From contig DASUOH010000021.1 in the NCBI GenBank assembly GCA_036276735.1, positions 1-64,000 on the forward strand: a stretch of DNA of 64,000 nucleotides, given 5' to 3'. The DNA comes from VRUE01 sp036276735. GTDB taxonomy: Bacteria; Actinomycetota; Thermoleophilia; Solirubrobacterales; 70-9. The translations under genes were made by a program, and so were the position numbers. The number at the start of each line of letters is the position of its first letter. The first letter of the stretch is position 1. Shown piece after piece: positions 55,360-64,000 of this stretch. Under the pieces are notes generated by a model. The model did not search any database. It was given only the letters and a program-made list of their open reading frames with translations, and was not told the DNA's origin.

Positions 55360-57252
55360 TCAGGTTCTGGAATGGGCGGAAGCCGCCGCCTCGGGGCCCT
55401 CGGATACGACGATGACCCGGCAGGGACGCTCGCCGAGCACCCTTTTAAGCGTCTCGTCGTAGCGCGGCATCCCGTTGCGAAACTGCATGCCGACGACGAT
55501 CGCCGCCGCCTGCGCTTCCGCTGCCTCGTCGGAGATCGAGTACCCCGCCTGGCCCGGCCGCACGCGCGAGACGTGTCCGGTCACGCGCTGGCCGCCGATC
55601 AGCTTCGCCTGCTCGATCTTGCGCCGCGCTTCTTCTTCTCGCTCCGGCAGCGTTGCGTCGAGTGGCAGATGGGTCGGGACCGTGAGCATCGAGTGGACAT
55701 GGATGCCGCGGCGGCGTTGGGAGGCCAGCTTGACGGCGGTGGCGACCATCTGCTCGGAGAACGGCTGGTCGTCCTCGAACGCCACGAGGACGCTTCGGTA
55801 CTCGATCTCCTCCACCCCGAGCGGCTCGGGCATCACGACCTTTACCGTCTGCCGCAGCCCGAGGCCCTGGTTGCGGCGGTAGAGCAGGTAGAGCGTGAGG
55901 CCGATCAGCATCCAGGCGCCGCCGATCGCCAGGGTCCTCACGTTCAACGCCATTACGACGATCCAGGCCGAGAAAGTGCCGAGACCGCCGATCAAGGCGC
56001 TCAGCGGCAGGAGGCGGCCCCGCCAGCGGAAGTTGGCTGGCGGCATCCAGGGCCGGCGCCGATCGGGAAGGCGGCGGCGAAGCTGGATCACCGAGACGTG
56101 CGCGACGGTGAACGAGAGCATCGCCCCGAACGAGTACATCGTGGCCAGCAGCTCGGTCTCGCCGGGAAGCACGGTCACGATCGCGACGACCGAGAAGACG
56201 ATCACCGCGACGTATGGGGTGCCGAAGCGCGGGTGGACCTGCCGCAGCAGCTCGGGCAGCTGGCGGTACTGCCCCATCGAGAAGGTGAGGCGCGAGAGTC
56301 CGATCAGCGCCGCGTTGGTCGCGATCACGAGGATCACGGCGGCCAGCACGCCGACGTAGACGCGCAGCACCTCGGTGAGCGCGGCGGAGAGGCCGAAGTT
56401 CTCCACGATCCCGAGGACCGGGTCGTCGGCGTAGGTAGTGCCCAGCTCGGTCGTGTAGGCGCCGGTGGCATCCTGGGTGACCGGCAGGGCGGAGAGCGCG
56501 ATGATCGGCAACAGCGCGTAGATGCCGAGCACCGCCAGCACGGTGAGGCCGGTCCCGTTCGGCACGGTTCGCTCCGCGTCGCGGGCCTCCTCGGCCATGT
56601 TGGAGATCGTCTCGATGCCGGTGAAGGCGATCATCCCGACCGCGATCCCCAGGGCGAAGTTGCTCCAGGTCGGGGCGACGCCGAGCTCGACGTTCGCGAT
56701 CAGCGTCTCGGGGCTCAGCACCAGGACGACGCCGATCGCGACGAGCACGACCTGGGTCAGCAGGTCTCCGACCGCCAGGATCAGGTTGAGACGGGCCGAC
56801 TCCTTGGTCCCTTTAACGTTCAGCGCCGCGAGCAGGACGATCAGGGCGATCGCGCCGACGATGTCTCCCGGACCGCTGCCGAGCGGCTCCCAGAAGACGG
56901 CCAGGTAGTGCGGTACGAAGTAGGCCGAGATCGCGACCGTGATCACGTAGTTGAGCATCTGCGCCCAGGCCGCGAAGAAGCTGACCAGCTCGTTGAAGGC
57001 ATGCCTGGCGAAGCTCGAGGATCCACCGGCCTCCGGGTACATCACGGTGGCCTCGACGTAGGTGGCCGCGGTGCAGACGAAGATGATCCCGGCGACCAGG
57101 AATGCGAGCGGGGTCAGCCCGAGCGCGAAGGCGGCGGTGACGCCGAGCGCGTAGTAGGGCGTCGAGCCGACGTTGCCGTAGGCGGTCGAGAACAGCGCCG
57201 AGGTGCCATGCACTCGACGAAGCGCCTCCTCGCGTGGGTGTCGTTCGGCCAT
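55360..57252 (-). CDS. APC-family amino acid transporter with C-terminal USP domain
   Basis: The 630-aa protein has about twelve helices (ALFSTAYGNVGSTPYYALGVTAAFALGLTPLAFLVAG; MYPEAGGSSSFARHAFNELVSFFAAWAQML; FTGIETISNMAEEARDAERTVP), the APC core with G-S-x-P-Y unwound helix 1. It is followed at about residue 490 by a soluble UspA-like domain (YRSVLVAFEDDQPFSEQMVATAVKLA ... AAIVVGMQFRNGMPRYDETLKRVLGERPCRVIVVSE). USP domains on transporters bind adenine nucleotides and gate transport. It is transcribed after, but separated by 110 bp from, a KdpDE-like pair on the same strand. Confidence 0.9.
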   Translation of the reverse strand: MAERHPREEALRRVHGTSALFSTAYGNVGSTPYYALGVTAAFALGLTPLAFLVAGIIFVCTAATYVEATVMYPEAGGSSSFARHAFNELVSFFAAWAQMLNYVITVAISAYFVPHYLAVFWEPLGSGPGDIVGAIALIVLLAALNVKGTKESARLNLILAVGDLLTQVVLVAIGVVLVLSPETLIANVELGVAPTWSNFALGIAVGMIAFTGIETISNMAEEARDAERTVPNGTGLTVLAVLGIYALLPIIALSALPVTQDATGAYTTELGTTYADDPVLGIVENFGLSAALTEVLRVYVGVLAAVILVIATNAALIGLSRLTFSMGQYRQLPELLRQVHPRFGTPYVAVIVFSVVAIVTVLPGETELLATMYSFGAMLSFTVAHVSVIQLRRRLPDRRRPWMPPANFRWRGRLLPLSALIGGLGTFSAWIVVMALNVRTLAIGGAWMLIGLTLYLLYRRNQGLGLRQTVKVVMPEPLGVEEIEYRSVLVAFEDDQPFSEQMVATAVKLASQRRRGIHVHSMLTVPTHLPLDATLPEREEEARRKIEQAKLIGGQRVTGHVSRVRPGQAGYSISDEAAEAQAAAIVVGMQFRNGMPRYDETLKRVLGERPCRVIVVSEGPEAAASAHSRT

Positions 57253-57362
57253 CGAAGGCGCAACCTCAGGTCGCCGCTCAGGTCGCCGGGCGATGATGCG
57301 CCTGCTCGCGTCAAGGCCGCATCAAGGAAGCGGCGCCGCCCATACAGATTTCGTAAAGGCGA

Positions 57363-58046
57363 CTAGGCCGCGAAGCGGTAGCCGACGCCAGGATCGGTGC
57401 GGATGTAGCGATGGCCGCCATCCGCCGGCTCGATCTTGCGACGAAGGTTGGCCACGTGTGCGCGCAGCACTTGGACATCTTCCGCGTACTGGGGGCCCCA
57501 GACCTCGGTCAGCAGCAAGCGGTGAGTCATGAGGCGGCCCCGGTTCTGCGCCAGGACCCGCAGCAGCTCGAACTCCGTCGGAGTCAGGTGCACCGGCTCC
57601 TCGTCACGATGGACGGCGCGGGCCGCGAGGTTGATTGTCAGGCCGTCGGCGTCTATCAACGGCTCTGCCGCCTCGGGTTTGGCGCGCCTCAGCACGGCCC
57701 CCAGCCGCGCCATCAGCTCGGCCGGTCCGAACGGCTTGGTGACGTAGTCGTCGGCGCCGGCCGCGAGTGCCCGCACCTTCGTCTCCTCCTCCCCCACGGC
57801 GGAAAGCACGATGATCGGCATATCGCTCCACTCCCGAAGGCTCTTGGTGATCTCGACGCCGTCGAGATCGGGCAGCATCAGGTCGAGGATCGCGGCCGCC
57901 GGTGGCTTCACCGAGGCCGCGTCGAGCGCTTCCTCGCCGCTTGCCGCGGTCACCGCCTCATAGCCTGAATCGCGGAGGATCACACGCAGGGCACGAAGGA
58001 TTTGTGGCTCGTCATCGCAGACCAGCACACGCGGCGCCTCGCTCAT
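57363..58046 (-). CDS. OmpR-family response regulator, KdpE-like
   Basis: The 227-aa protein has a receiver domain (VLVCDDEPQILRALRVIL, phospho-Asp in AAILDLMLPDLDG, VLSA, DDYVTKPFGPAELMARL) and a winged-helix DNA-binding domain (VHLTPTEFELLRVLAQNRGRLMTHRLLLTEVWGPQYAEDVQVLRAHVANLRRKIEP), whose WGP..D..LR..I..LR signature is that of KdpE. It is coupled to the kinase (ATGA overlap). KdpE normally controls the Kdp potassium pump, which is not in the window. Confidence 0.92.
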   Translation of the reverse strand: MSEAPRVLVCDDEPQILRALRVILRDSGYEAVTAASGEEALDAASVKPPAAAILDLMLPDLDGVEITKSLREWSDMPIIVLSAVGEEETKVRALAAGADDYVTKPFGPAELMARLGAVLRRAKPEAAEPLIDADGLTINLAARAVHRDEEPVHLTPTEFELLRVLAQNRGRLMTHRLLLTEVWGPQYAEDVQVLRAHVANLRRKIEPADGGHRYIRTDPGVGYRFAA

Positions 58047-59200
58047 CGACTGGCCTCGGAGGCGACCGGCAACGAGACGACGAAGCTGGTGCCCTCGCCC
58101 TGCCGCGATTGGACCGCGATGGTTCCCCCGTTGGCCTCCACGAAGCCCTTCGCGATCGCAAGGCCGAGCCCAAACCCCTGCCGGCGGCCATTCCCGCCGC
58201 CCCGCTCGAACGGCTCGAAGATCCGGTCGCGCTCGGCCGCCGGTATCCCCGGCCCGTGATCGTGCACGCTGATCGAGACCCCGTCGCCTCCGTTTACCGC
58301 GGCCGCCGACACCGGCTTGCCCTCGCCGTGGCGAACCGCGTTCTCCAGGAGGTTCGCGAGAGCCCGCTCCAGTTGAGCCGCATCGGCATCGACGAGCGGC
58401 AGCTCGGCGGCGATGTCGAGATGGACCGGACCGGCTGGCATGAGGGCGCCACAGGCGCTGCTCAGAACCTCGCCAAGGTCGATCCTCTCGCGGTGCGGTT
58501 CTGCCTTTCCAGCCTCCAGGCGCGACATGTCGAGCAGGTTCTCGACCAGGCGCGAGAGCCGCTCCCCGTCACTGACGATGGCCTCGCTCAGCTCGGCGCG
58601 CTCTGCCGGTGTGAGCCTGGCTGAATCCAGCGCAGCGCCGCTGGCGATGATCGACGTCAGCGGGGTGCGCAGGTCGTGTGAGATCGAGCGGAGCAGCGCC
58701 GTCTTCAGCTCGTCGCTGCGCCGCAGCGCCTCGGCCTCGACCATCTCGGCCTGCATACGGTCCCGCTCTGCGGCGAGGGATGCAAGTTCGCTCAGGGCCC
58801 GGTCCGCTTCGAGCCGTCGCCGCTCCGCTTCGACCGCGCGCGAACGGGCCAACCCAGCCACGGCGCTGCTGATGGCGGCCACGATGGCGAAGGTTGCAAG
58901 GGCGACCCAGTTCTGCCCCTCCGCGATTGGAAAGCGGTGCAGCGGTGGGATGTGGAAGAAGTTGAAGGCGACCGCGCTCGCCACCGAGGCGAACAGCCCG
59001 AGGCGAAGGCCCCAGACGGTCGAGACGAGCAGGATCGCCGGCAGGTAGACGACGCCGAGGGATACGACGGGCGCGACCGACTTGAGCGCATAGACGAGGA
59101 TCGTTCCCGCCCCCACGGCAACGAGCGTCGTCGCGAGCCCGAGCCACGCGGCGGGACTCTCGCCGCCCAGGTCGATCAGGGTGGTGGTTCGACGTCGCAT
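58043..59200 (-). CDS. Short KdpD-like sensor histidine kinase
   Basis: The 385-aa protein begins with a DUF4118-type four-helix membrane region (TTLVAVGAGTILVYALKSVAPVVSLGVVYLPAILLVSTVWGLRLGLFASVASAVAFNFFHIPP), typical of KdpD, then HisKA (LLRSISHDLRTPLTSIIASGAAL, phospho-His) and HATPase (LANLLENAVRHG; HDHGPGIP; GFGLGLAIAKGFVEANGG). The N-terminal KdpD and USP domains found in the 900-aa E. coli protein are absent. It pairs with the regulator just downstream. Confidence 0.9.
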   Translation of the reverse strand: MRRRTTTLIDLGGESPAAWLGLATTLVAVGAGTILVYALKSVAPVVSLGVVYLPAILLVSTVWGLRLGLFASVASAVAFNFFHIPPLHRFPIAEGQNWVALATFAIVAAISSAVAGLARSRAVEAERRRLEADRALSELASLAAERDRMQAEMVEAEALRRSDELKTALLRSISHDLRTPLTSIIASGAALDSARLTPAERAELSEAIVSDGERLSRLVENLLDMSRLEAGKAEPHRERIDLGEVLSSACGALMPAGPVHLDIAAELPLVDADAAQLERALANLLENAVRHGEGKPVSAAAVNGGDGVSISVHDHGPGIPAAERDRIFEPFERGGGNGRRQGFGLGLAIAKGFVEANGGTIAVQSRQGEGTSFVVSLPVASEASR

Positions 59201-59227
59201 TGAGATTCTCAGGGTATTCCTGCCTAA

Positions 59228-59833
59228 CTAGAGGAGTTCACCGAGAGCGTCGATGGCGAGTCTCCCGATAGCAATCTCGAGCACGACCCCCGCGATCCCA
59301 ACCACCACACCCAGGATCACCACCAGGAAGTCCTCGAGCAGAACGCCGAGTGAGAGCAACACCACTCCCAGGGCCGGCAGGGTGTCGAGGCCCGAGAAGG
59401 GTGGCGCCAAGAATGCGGCGAGGGAACCACCGAGCGCGAGTGCTCCGAACGTCACGTTGCTGAGGCGGTGTCCGAACATGAAGGTCAGGCGCGGACGCGA
59501 GTGGCGCTCGAGTCGGCGCACCGTTTTCATGAGCGCGTTGGTGAGACGCCGCCGGCTCGGGCCGGCCACGTCGATGTCCCGCCAACGCCGGGGCAGCCAG
59601 ATTCGGTCGCGGTTGGCGATCAGCTGGAGTGCGAGGAGCATCGCTATGGCCTCGAACACGTGCGTGGCCCCGCCCGTCGGCAGCGGCAGCGCGGGGACGC
59701 CGAGCAGGAGCACGAACATGAGTGCGAAGCTCCTTGGCCCGAAAAGGTCGATGAGGCCGCCGAGCGTCTTGTCGGCATCGCTGTTCAGCCAACGCTCGAG
59801 CTCGTCGCTGAGCCGATCGTCTTCCCTATCCAC
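59228..59833 (-). CDS. ExoD-family membrane protein
   Basis: The 201-aa protein has the ExoD pattern: LGGLIDLFGPRSFALMFVLLLGVPALPLPTGGATHVFEAIAMLLALQLIANRDRIWLPRRW, then a basic middle and three C-terminal helices (FGALALGGSLAAFLAPPFSGLDTLPALGVVLLSLGVLLEDF). ExoD members are linked to exopolysaccharide production and alkaline resistance. GTG 59833 overlaps the TSUP stop by 8 bp. The longer open frame to 59941 is antisense-like. Confidence 0.85.
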   Translation of the reverse strand: MDREDDRLSDELERWLNSDADKTLGGLIDLFGPRSFALMFVLLLGVPALPLPTGGATHVFEAIAMLLALQLIANRDRIWLPRRWRDIDVAGPSRRRLTNALMKTVRRLERHSRPRLTFMFGHRLSNVTFGALALGGSLAAFLAPPFSGLDTLPALGVVLLSLGVLLEDFLVVILGVVVGIAGVVLEIAIGRLAIDALGELL

Positions 59834-60614
59834 TCGGCGGCCCCCCCAGAACGAGGACGTCGACGAGCAGGGCGAGCGCGAGGAGCGCGACGACGAGCGC
59901 GAAGGCGCGACCCAGCGTGGCGGTGGAGGCCCGGCTGCCAAGGGAGCTGCCCGAAAGCGCGCCGACCGCGGCGGCCCCGCTGAGTGCGAGCGTCAGCGGC
60001 CAGTCAGGCTCAGCGCCACGTCCCAGGTGGACACCGAGCGCGGCAAGTCCGGTGAATCCGATCACGGCAAGCGAGGTCGCGATCGCCCTGCGCAGCGGCA
60101 GGCCCAGCAGGGAGGTCAGGGCGGGGACGACCAGGAAGCCACCTCCGACGCCAAAGAATCCGGTCATCACGCCGACCACCAGGCCACTGACGCCGGAGCG
60201 CCGAAGCTCGGGCTGTGGACAACCCAGCAGCCGAGCGTCCTCCTGGTCGACTTTCTGGGTGCCTCGGGCGTAGGTCATTACGGCCGCGATCAGCATCACC
60301 GGCACGAAGGCGAGGATCAGGGTTCGGGGACTGACCGAAGCGCCGGCGATCGTGCCGACGTAGGCCCCGACCGCCGCCGGACCGGCGAAGGCCGCGGCCA
60401 CTCGCCAGCAGACGCGACCCTGCACTGCCTGCGCTCCCGCCCCCGCGGAGGCCCCGAGCGCGACGACGATGAGCGATGCCGTCGAGGCCGAGCTGACGCC
60501 CTCGCCGAGGACGTAGACGAACACCGGCAGCGCGAGGATCGCGCCGCCACCGCCGACGGCCCCCACCACAAGGCCAATCCCGATCCCGAGTGCTATCGCG
60601 AGAACGATTTGCAC
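59826..60614 (-). CDS. TSUP (TauE/SafE) family sulfite/anion exporter
   Basis: The 262-aa protein has two repeats with the TSUP motif: IGLVVGAVGGGGAILALPVFVYVLG and VVGVMTGFFGVGGGFLVVPALTSLLGLPLRRAIATSL, with about eight helices. The family exports sulfite, sulfoacetate or other organic anions. GTG 60614 matches the usual start. The frame stays open to 61019, including a stretch with charged residues (SPEEIEDAIRRGKRRK), but its third-position GC is low and it overlaps the GH92 gene start, so I treat it as non-coding. Coupled to the ExoD gene. Confidence 0.88.
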   Translation of the reverse strand: MQIVLAIALGIGIGLVVGAVGGGGAILALPVFVYVLGEGVSSASTASLIVVALGASAGAGAQAVQGRVCWRVAAAFAGPAAVGAYVGTIAGASVSPRTLILAFVPVMLIAAVMTYARGTQKVDQEDARLLGCPQPELRRSGVSGLVVGVMTGFFGVGGGFLVVPALTSLLGLPLRRAIATSLAVIGFTGLAALGVHLGRGAEPDWPLTLALSGAAAVGALSGSSLGSRASTATLGRAFALVVALLALALLVDVLVLGGPPSG

Positions 60615-60813
60615 CGGTCCATTGAATCTGGATCCCGCGACGCTTGGACGCCGCGGTCCGGCGACGACGGCGATCGTCGAGGACGGCGTCGATCCAATCG
60701 CTCTGCTTTCGCCTCGCTTCCGACGCTTGCCTCGGCGAATCGCGTCCTCGATCTCCTCCGGTGAGCACTCGGTTGGCGTTGGTGGCAAAAACCCAGCGCG
60801 AAGTGCCTGTAGC

Positions 60814-63237
60814 GTGTTTCGTTTGCGAGCGCTCATCAAGACCCTCGGAGCGCTGGTGTTCGTCACTTTCGCGTTCCCGCCGCTGTCCACAGCGAGCCTC
60901 ACCGACCGCGTCCACCCTCTCGCCGGAACCCAGCCAGGACCGCGAACTTTCGGCGGCGGCCACAACTTCCCTGGCGCAACCGTTCCCTTCGGCATGGTCC
61001 AGTGGGGGCCCGACACCACTCCTTCGGACCGTCACTCAGGCGGCTACGACTACGGCGACCGCCACATCACCGGATTCAGCCTCACCCACCTCAACGGCGC
61101 CGGTTGCTCCTTGTATGGGGACTTCCCGTTTCTGCCGACGACCGAGCCGCTTCGTGCCTCGCCGGCGCCCCGCGGCGGCGGGCTCGCCGGGCGCTTCGAG
61201 CCCGGCTTCTCGCACCGCCACGAGAGCGCGAGCCCGGGCCGCTACTCGGTCCGCCTCAACCCTGTGCGGGGCGCAGCGATCGACGTCGACCTGACCGCGA
61301 CGACGCGCACCGGGAGCGCGCGTTTCGCCTTCCCGCCCTCGCGGCACGCGAACGTGTTGATCGACGCCGGCGGCAGCGCCAAGGCCAACGACCTCGCCGA
61401 GGTGCGGATCGACCCGGCCAAGCGCGAGATCTCCGGCTCGGCGTCGAGCGGCTACTTCTGCGCCCAGCGACCCCGATACCGGATCTACTTCGCCGCCGTC
61501 TTCGGCCGCCCCTTCGATGCCCACGGCACCTGGACTCGCCAGAGGCTGAGCCCGCGCTCGACCGCCGCTTCCGACAGCAGGCCGCCGTCGAACGTCGCCG
61601 CGAACACCGCCCAGGCCGGCGCCTACGCGACCTTCGACACGCGCCGCGATCCGCTCGTCACGGTCAGGGTCGGCATCTCCTTCGTCAGCGTCGCCGGCGC
61701 CCGCGCCAACCTCGCCGCCGAGAGCCGCAGCGCCTCCTTCCACCGCCTCGCCGCCGCCGCCAAAGGGCGCTGGAACCGCGCCCTCGGGTCGATCCGCGTC
61801 AGCGGCGGCTCCCGACCCGACCTCGACACCTTCTACACCGCCCTCTACCGCGCCTTGATGTCGCCGCGGACCTTCGACGACGTCGGCGGCGCCTACATCG
61901 GCATGGACGGGGTCGTCCACGACAGCGGCGGCCGCACCAAGTACGCCGACCTCTCGGGCTGGGACGTCTACCGCACCCAGATCCCTCTGCTGGCGATGCT
62001 GATGCCACGCCGCGCCAGCGACATCGTCGCCTCGATGCTTGCCGACGCCGCGCAGAGCGGCTGCCTGCCGCGCTGGTCCTACGCCAACGGCCAGAGCATG
62101 ACGATGGTCGGCGACCCGGCCGACCCGATCGTCGCCTCGGCGGCCGCCTTCGGCGCCCGTGGCTTCGATGCCGGCGCCGCCCTGGCGGCGATGGTCAAGG
62201 GGGCGAGCGAGGGCTGCCGCACGGCCGACGGCAGCTACGTCCAGCGCCAGGGCCTCGCAGAGTACGAGGCCTTCGGCTACGTGCCCTTCGACCTCGACGT
62301 CAGGCGCCGCAACGCCAACTCGCTGTTCGGCGACCCCGAGGCGGTCTGGGCCTCGGCGGCGACGACCCTCGAGTACGCGGTCGCCGACTTCTCGATCGCC
62401 CAGTTCGCGGCCCGGGCGCTGCGCGACCGCGCCACCTATCGCACCTTCATGGCGCGCTCGGCGAACTGGCGCAACCTGCTCAACCCGCGCAGCGAGCTGA
62501 TCGAGCCGCGCTTCGCCGACGGCTCTTTCCCCGCCGGCTACGACAACCTGCGCGGCGCCGGCTTCGCCGAGGGCAACTCGGTCCAGTACACGTGGATGGT
62601 CCCCCACGATCCGGCCGGCCTCTTCGCCGCGATCGGCGGCCGCGCCAGGACGGCGAGCCGGCTCGACCGCTTCCTGCGCAAGCTGAACGGAGGCGCCGGT
62701 GCAACCCACGCCGACCACGCCCTGCTCGGCAACGAGCCCAACCTGAACGTCCCCTGGCTCTACGACTGGACCGGGCGACCCTTCAAGACGCAGGCGACGG
62801 TGCGCCGGGCGCTGCGCGAGCTCTACAGCGCGACGCCGGCGGGCTATCCCGGCAACGACGACCTCGGCACCCTCTCCTCCTGGTACGTGCTCGGGGCGCT
62901 CGGCCTCTACCCAGAGGTGCCCGGCGTCGGAGTGCTGGCGATCGGCAGCCCCCTCTTCCAGCGGGCAATCGTGCGACTGGCGGGCGGGCGCAAGCTGCGG
63001 ATCGTCGCCTCTGCAGGGCGCACGTCGTTGCGGCAGGCCCCATACATTCAGCGGATGCGTTTCAACGGCCATGCCTACGGCCGGCCCTGGACCAACTACT
63101 GCGCCCTGGCGCGGGGGGCAACCCTCACCTACCGCCTTGGGACGCGCCCGAACCGTGCCTGGGGCAATTCCGCCGCGGCCCTTCCGCCCTCTTTCGGCCC
63201 CGAGCGGCCGATGCCCGAGAACCGCTGTTCCCCCTGA
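60814..63237 (+). CDS. Secreted GH92 alpha-mannosidase
   Basis: The 807-aa protein has a signal peptide (FRLRALIKTLGALVFVTFAFPPLSTAS) and the GH92 plan: GGGHNFPGATVPFGMVQWGPD, GGYDYGDRHITGFSLTHLNGAGC, DLSGWDVYRTQIPLLAMLMP, YANGQSMTMVGDPADPIVASAAAFG, QYTWMVPHDPAGL, GNEPNLNVPWLYDWTGRP and YPGNDDLGTLSSWYVLGALGLYPEVPG with the catalytic acidic residues. GH92 enzymes are calcium-dependent exo-mannosidases of the outer surface. GTG 60814 gives the signal peptide; TTG 60823 is an alternative. It is divergent from TSUP and overlaps the next gene by one base, so mannose glycan recycling may be linked with it. Confidence 0.93.
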   Translation: MFRLRALIKTLGALVFVTFAFPPLSTASLTDRVHPLAGTQPGPRTFGGGHNFPGATVPFGMVQWGPDTTPSDRHSGGYDYGDRHITGFSLTHLNGAGCSLYGDFPFLPTTEPLRASPAPRGGGLAGRFEPGFSHRHESASPGRYSVRLNPVRGAAIDVDLTATTRTGSARFAFPPSRHANVLIDAGGSAKANDLAEVRIDPAKREISGSASSGYFCAQRPRYRIYFAAVFGRPFDAHGTWTRQRLSPRSTAASDSRPPSNVAANTAQAGAYATFDTRRDPLVTVRVGISFVSVAGARANLAAESRSASFHRLAAAAKGRWNRALGSIRVSGGSRPDLDTFYTALYRALMSPRTFDDVGGAYIGMDGVVHDSGGRTKYADLSGWDVYRTQIPLLAMLMPRRASDIVASMLADAAQSGCLPRWSYANGQSMTMVGDPADPIVASAAAFGARGFDAGAALAAMVKGASEGCRTADGSYVQRQGLAEYEAFGYVPFDLDVRRRNANSLFGDPEAVWASAATTLEYAVADFSIAQFAARALRDRATYRTFMARSANWRNLLNPRSELIEPRFADGSFPAGYDNLRGAGFAEGNSVQYTWMVPHDPAGLFAAIGGRARTASRLDRFLRKLNGGAGATHADHALLGNEPNLNVPWLYDWTGRPFKTQATVRRALRELYSATPAGYPGNDDLGTLSSWYVLGALGLYPEVPGVGVLAIGSPLFQRAIVRLAGGRKLRIVASAGRTSLRQAPYIQRMRFNGHAYGRPWTNYCALARGATLTYRLGTRPNRAWGNSAAALPPSFGPERPMPENRCSP

Positions 63238-64000
63238 TGCCCGCACAGCTCCGTGACCAAGTCCTCTGGGCGCTCGCCGGCCTGACCGCGCTCGGGGTCG
63301 CCGTCCGCTTCGCCAGCCTCGGCGTGCAGAGCTACCACCACGACGAGATAATCACCGCGGCACGGGTGATCCCCGGCAGCTTCACCGAGATGCTCGGCCA
63401 GGTGAAGGGGAGCGAGTCCAACCCACCCCTCTACTACGTGCTGGCCTGGGGATGGGCGAAGGCGTTCGGCGCCGGCGAGGTGGGGCTGCGCTCGCTGACC
63501 GCGCTGTTCGGCGCGGCCACCGTCCCCATCGCGTTCCTGATTGGCCGCGAGCTGGCGAACGCCCGCGCCGGCCTGATCGCTGCCGCCCTCGTCGCCGTCA
63601 GCCCGATGCTGATCTGGTACTCGCAGGAGGCCCGCTCCTACGCCCTGCTCGTCTTCTTCGGCACCCTCGCCCTGCTCTTCTTCGCGCGGGCGCTTCGTAC
63701 CCGCGAAGGGCGGGACCTGGGGCTGTGGGCGCTCGCCTCCGCCCTTGCCCTCTGCAGCCACTACTTCGCCGTCTTCGCGGTGGCGATCGAGGCGATGTGG
63801 CTGCTGGTCGCGTTGCGCGGGAGATGGCGTCAGGTGCTCTTCGCGGTCGGCGCCGTCGTCGCGGTCGGGCTGGCCCTGCTGCCGCTGATCTCCGCCCAGA
63901 TCGACCCGACTCACCTCGGCTGGATCGACCACAGTCCGCTGTCGACGCGCCTCTTCGAGACCGGCGGCAGCTTTCTGATGGGAGAGACCGGCCACGTGAT
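63237..64000 (+). CDS. GT39-type membrane glycosyltransferase (N-terminal part, cut by window edge)
   Basis: The frame runs from ATG 63237 (sharing a base with the GH92 stop) to the right edge, giving 254 residues. After helix 1 (LWALAGLTALGVAVRFASLG) comes the acidic HHDE site of GT-C/PMT enzymes, then NPPLYYVLAWGWAKAFGAGEVGLRSLTALFGAATVPIAFLIGRELANARAGLIAAALVAVSPMLIWYSQEARSYALLVFFGTLALLFFARAL, the usual GT39 layout. Members use polyprenyl-phosphate sugars outside the membrane. Coupling with a mannosidase suggests work on mannose-type glycans. Confidence 0.88.
   Translation, partial: MPAQLRDQVLWALAGLTALGVAVRFASLGVQSYHHDEIITAARVIPGSFTEMLGQVKGSESNPPLYYVLAWGWAKAFGAGEVGLRSLTALFGAATVPIAFLIGRELANARAGLIAAALVAVSPMLIWYSQEARSYALLVFFGTLALLFFARALRTREGRDLGLWALASALALCSHYFAVFAVAIEAMWLLVALRGRWRQVLFAVGAVVAVGLALLPLISAQIDPTHLGWIDHSPLSTRLFETGGSFLMGETGHV

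Noticed and set aside
60615..61019. N-terminal extension of the TSUP transporter
   Set aside because: The frame is open and includes a charged helix-like stretch, but third-position GC is low, it overlaps the divergent GH92 signal peptide region, and TSUP proteins start at the first helix.
61036..63246. 736-codon minus-strand frame opposite the GH92 gene
   Set aside because: Antisense shadow; the plus-strand GH92 motifs are unmistakable.

Overview
The window is GC-rich DNA of roughly 70 percent by eye, densely packed with genes on both strands. Many genes start with GTG or TTG and many neighbours overlap by 4 bp. The four-base stop/start overlaps, the tRNA genes without encoded CCA, the Bacillus-type PurF, the DevS-like sensor kinase and the fused ThiS-ThiG protein together suggest an actinobacterium. 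My best guess is the Thermoleophilia (Solirubrobacter-like), but that is an inference from style and gene content, not from a marker gene.

Layout. 1-1.3 kb: an MFS exporter (cut by the left edge) divergent from its TetR regulator, with an operator-like inverted repeat between them. 1.3-9.7 kb: purine genes purF and purN-purH, with a nitronate monooxygenase and a TolB-like protein on the other strand, and two methyltransferases. 9.7-12.7 kb: tRNA-Lys and a thiamine locus, with a TPP riboswitch ahead of thiO and the thiS-thiG fusion, and thiE divergent. 13.3-18.9 kb: a pyruvate dehydrogenase operon (lpd, an isomerase, E1 alpha, E1 beta, E2). Past a large hairpin and a membrane protein come lipB-lipA, which make the lipoyl cofactor this complex needs. 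23-24.2 kb: two tRNA-Ala genes around an acidic protein.

24.2-29.4 kb is an accessory island that begins at the 3' end of tRNA-Ala(CGC) and contains two further copies of that tRNA end. It carries an AbiE toxin-antitoxin operon, an AlbA/Schlafen-domain protein, a RelE-type toxin-antitoxin pair and a second AbiE locus whose toxin is cut short. No integrase is visible. 29.6-34.6 kb holds two ABC export systems, followed by a vapBC cassette.

35.4-60.6 kb reads as a stress or dormancy island. It holds a NarL-type regulator and a DevS-like kinase (convergent), a sulfide-quinone-reductase-like flavoprotein, a site-2 protease with CBS domains, an erythromycin-esterase-family protein, universal stress proteins, PEP synthase, two zinc alcohol dehydrogenases, a trehalose-synthase-type glycosyltransferase, VIT and MgtE-type metal transporters, a fluoride-riboswitch-controlled pair of Fluc channels, an APC-USP fusion transporter and a KdpDE-like two-component pair. 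Three promoters in this island share a GGGG/CCCC motif at a fixed 20-bp distance from a -10 box. The right end has a GH92 mannosidase and a GT39-type glycosyltransferase cut by the edge.

The most unusual items are a 92-bp palindromic element sitting in frame in two unrelated genes with compensatory base changes, the shared promoter module of the stress island, and the layered tRNA-Ala island. All motif and repeat claims come from reading the sequence by eye; no database search was run.
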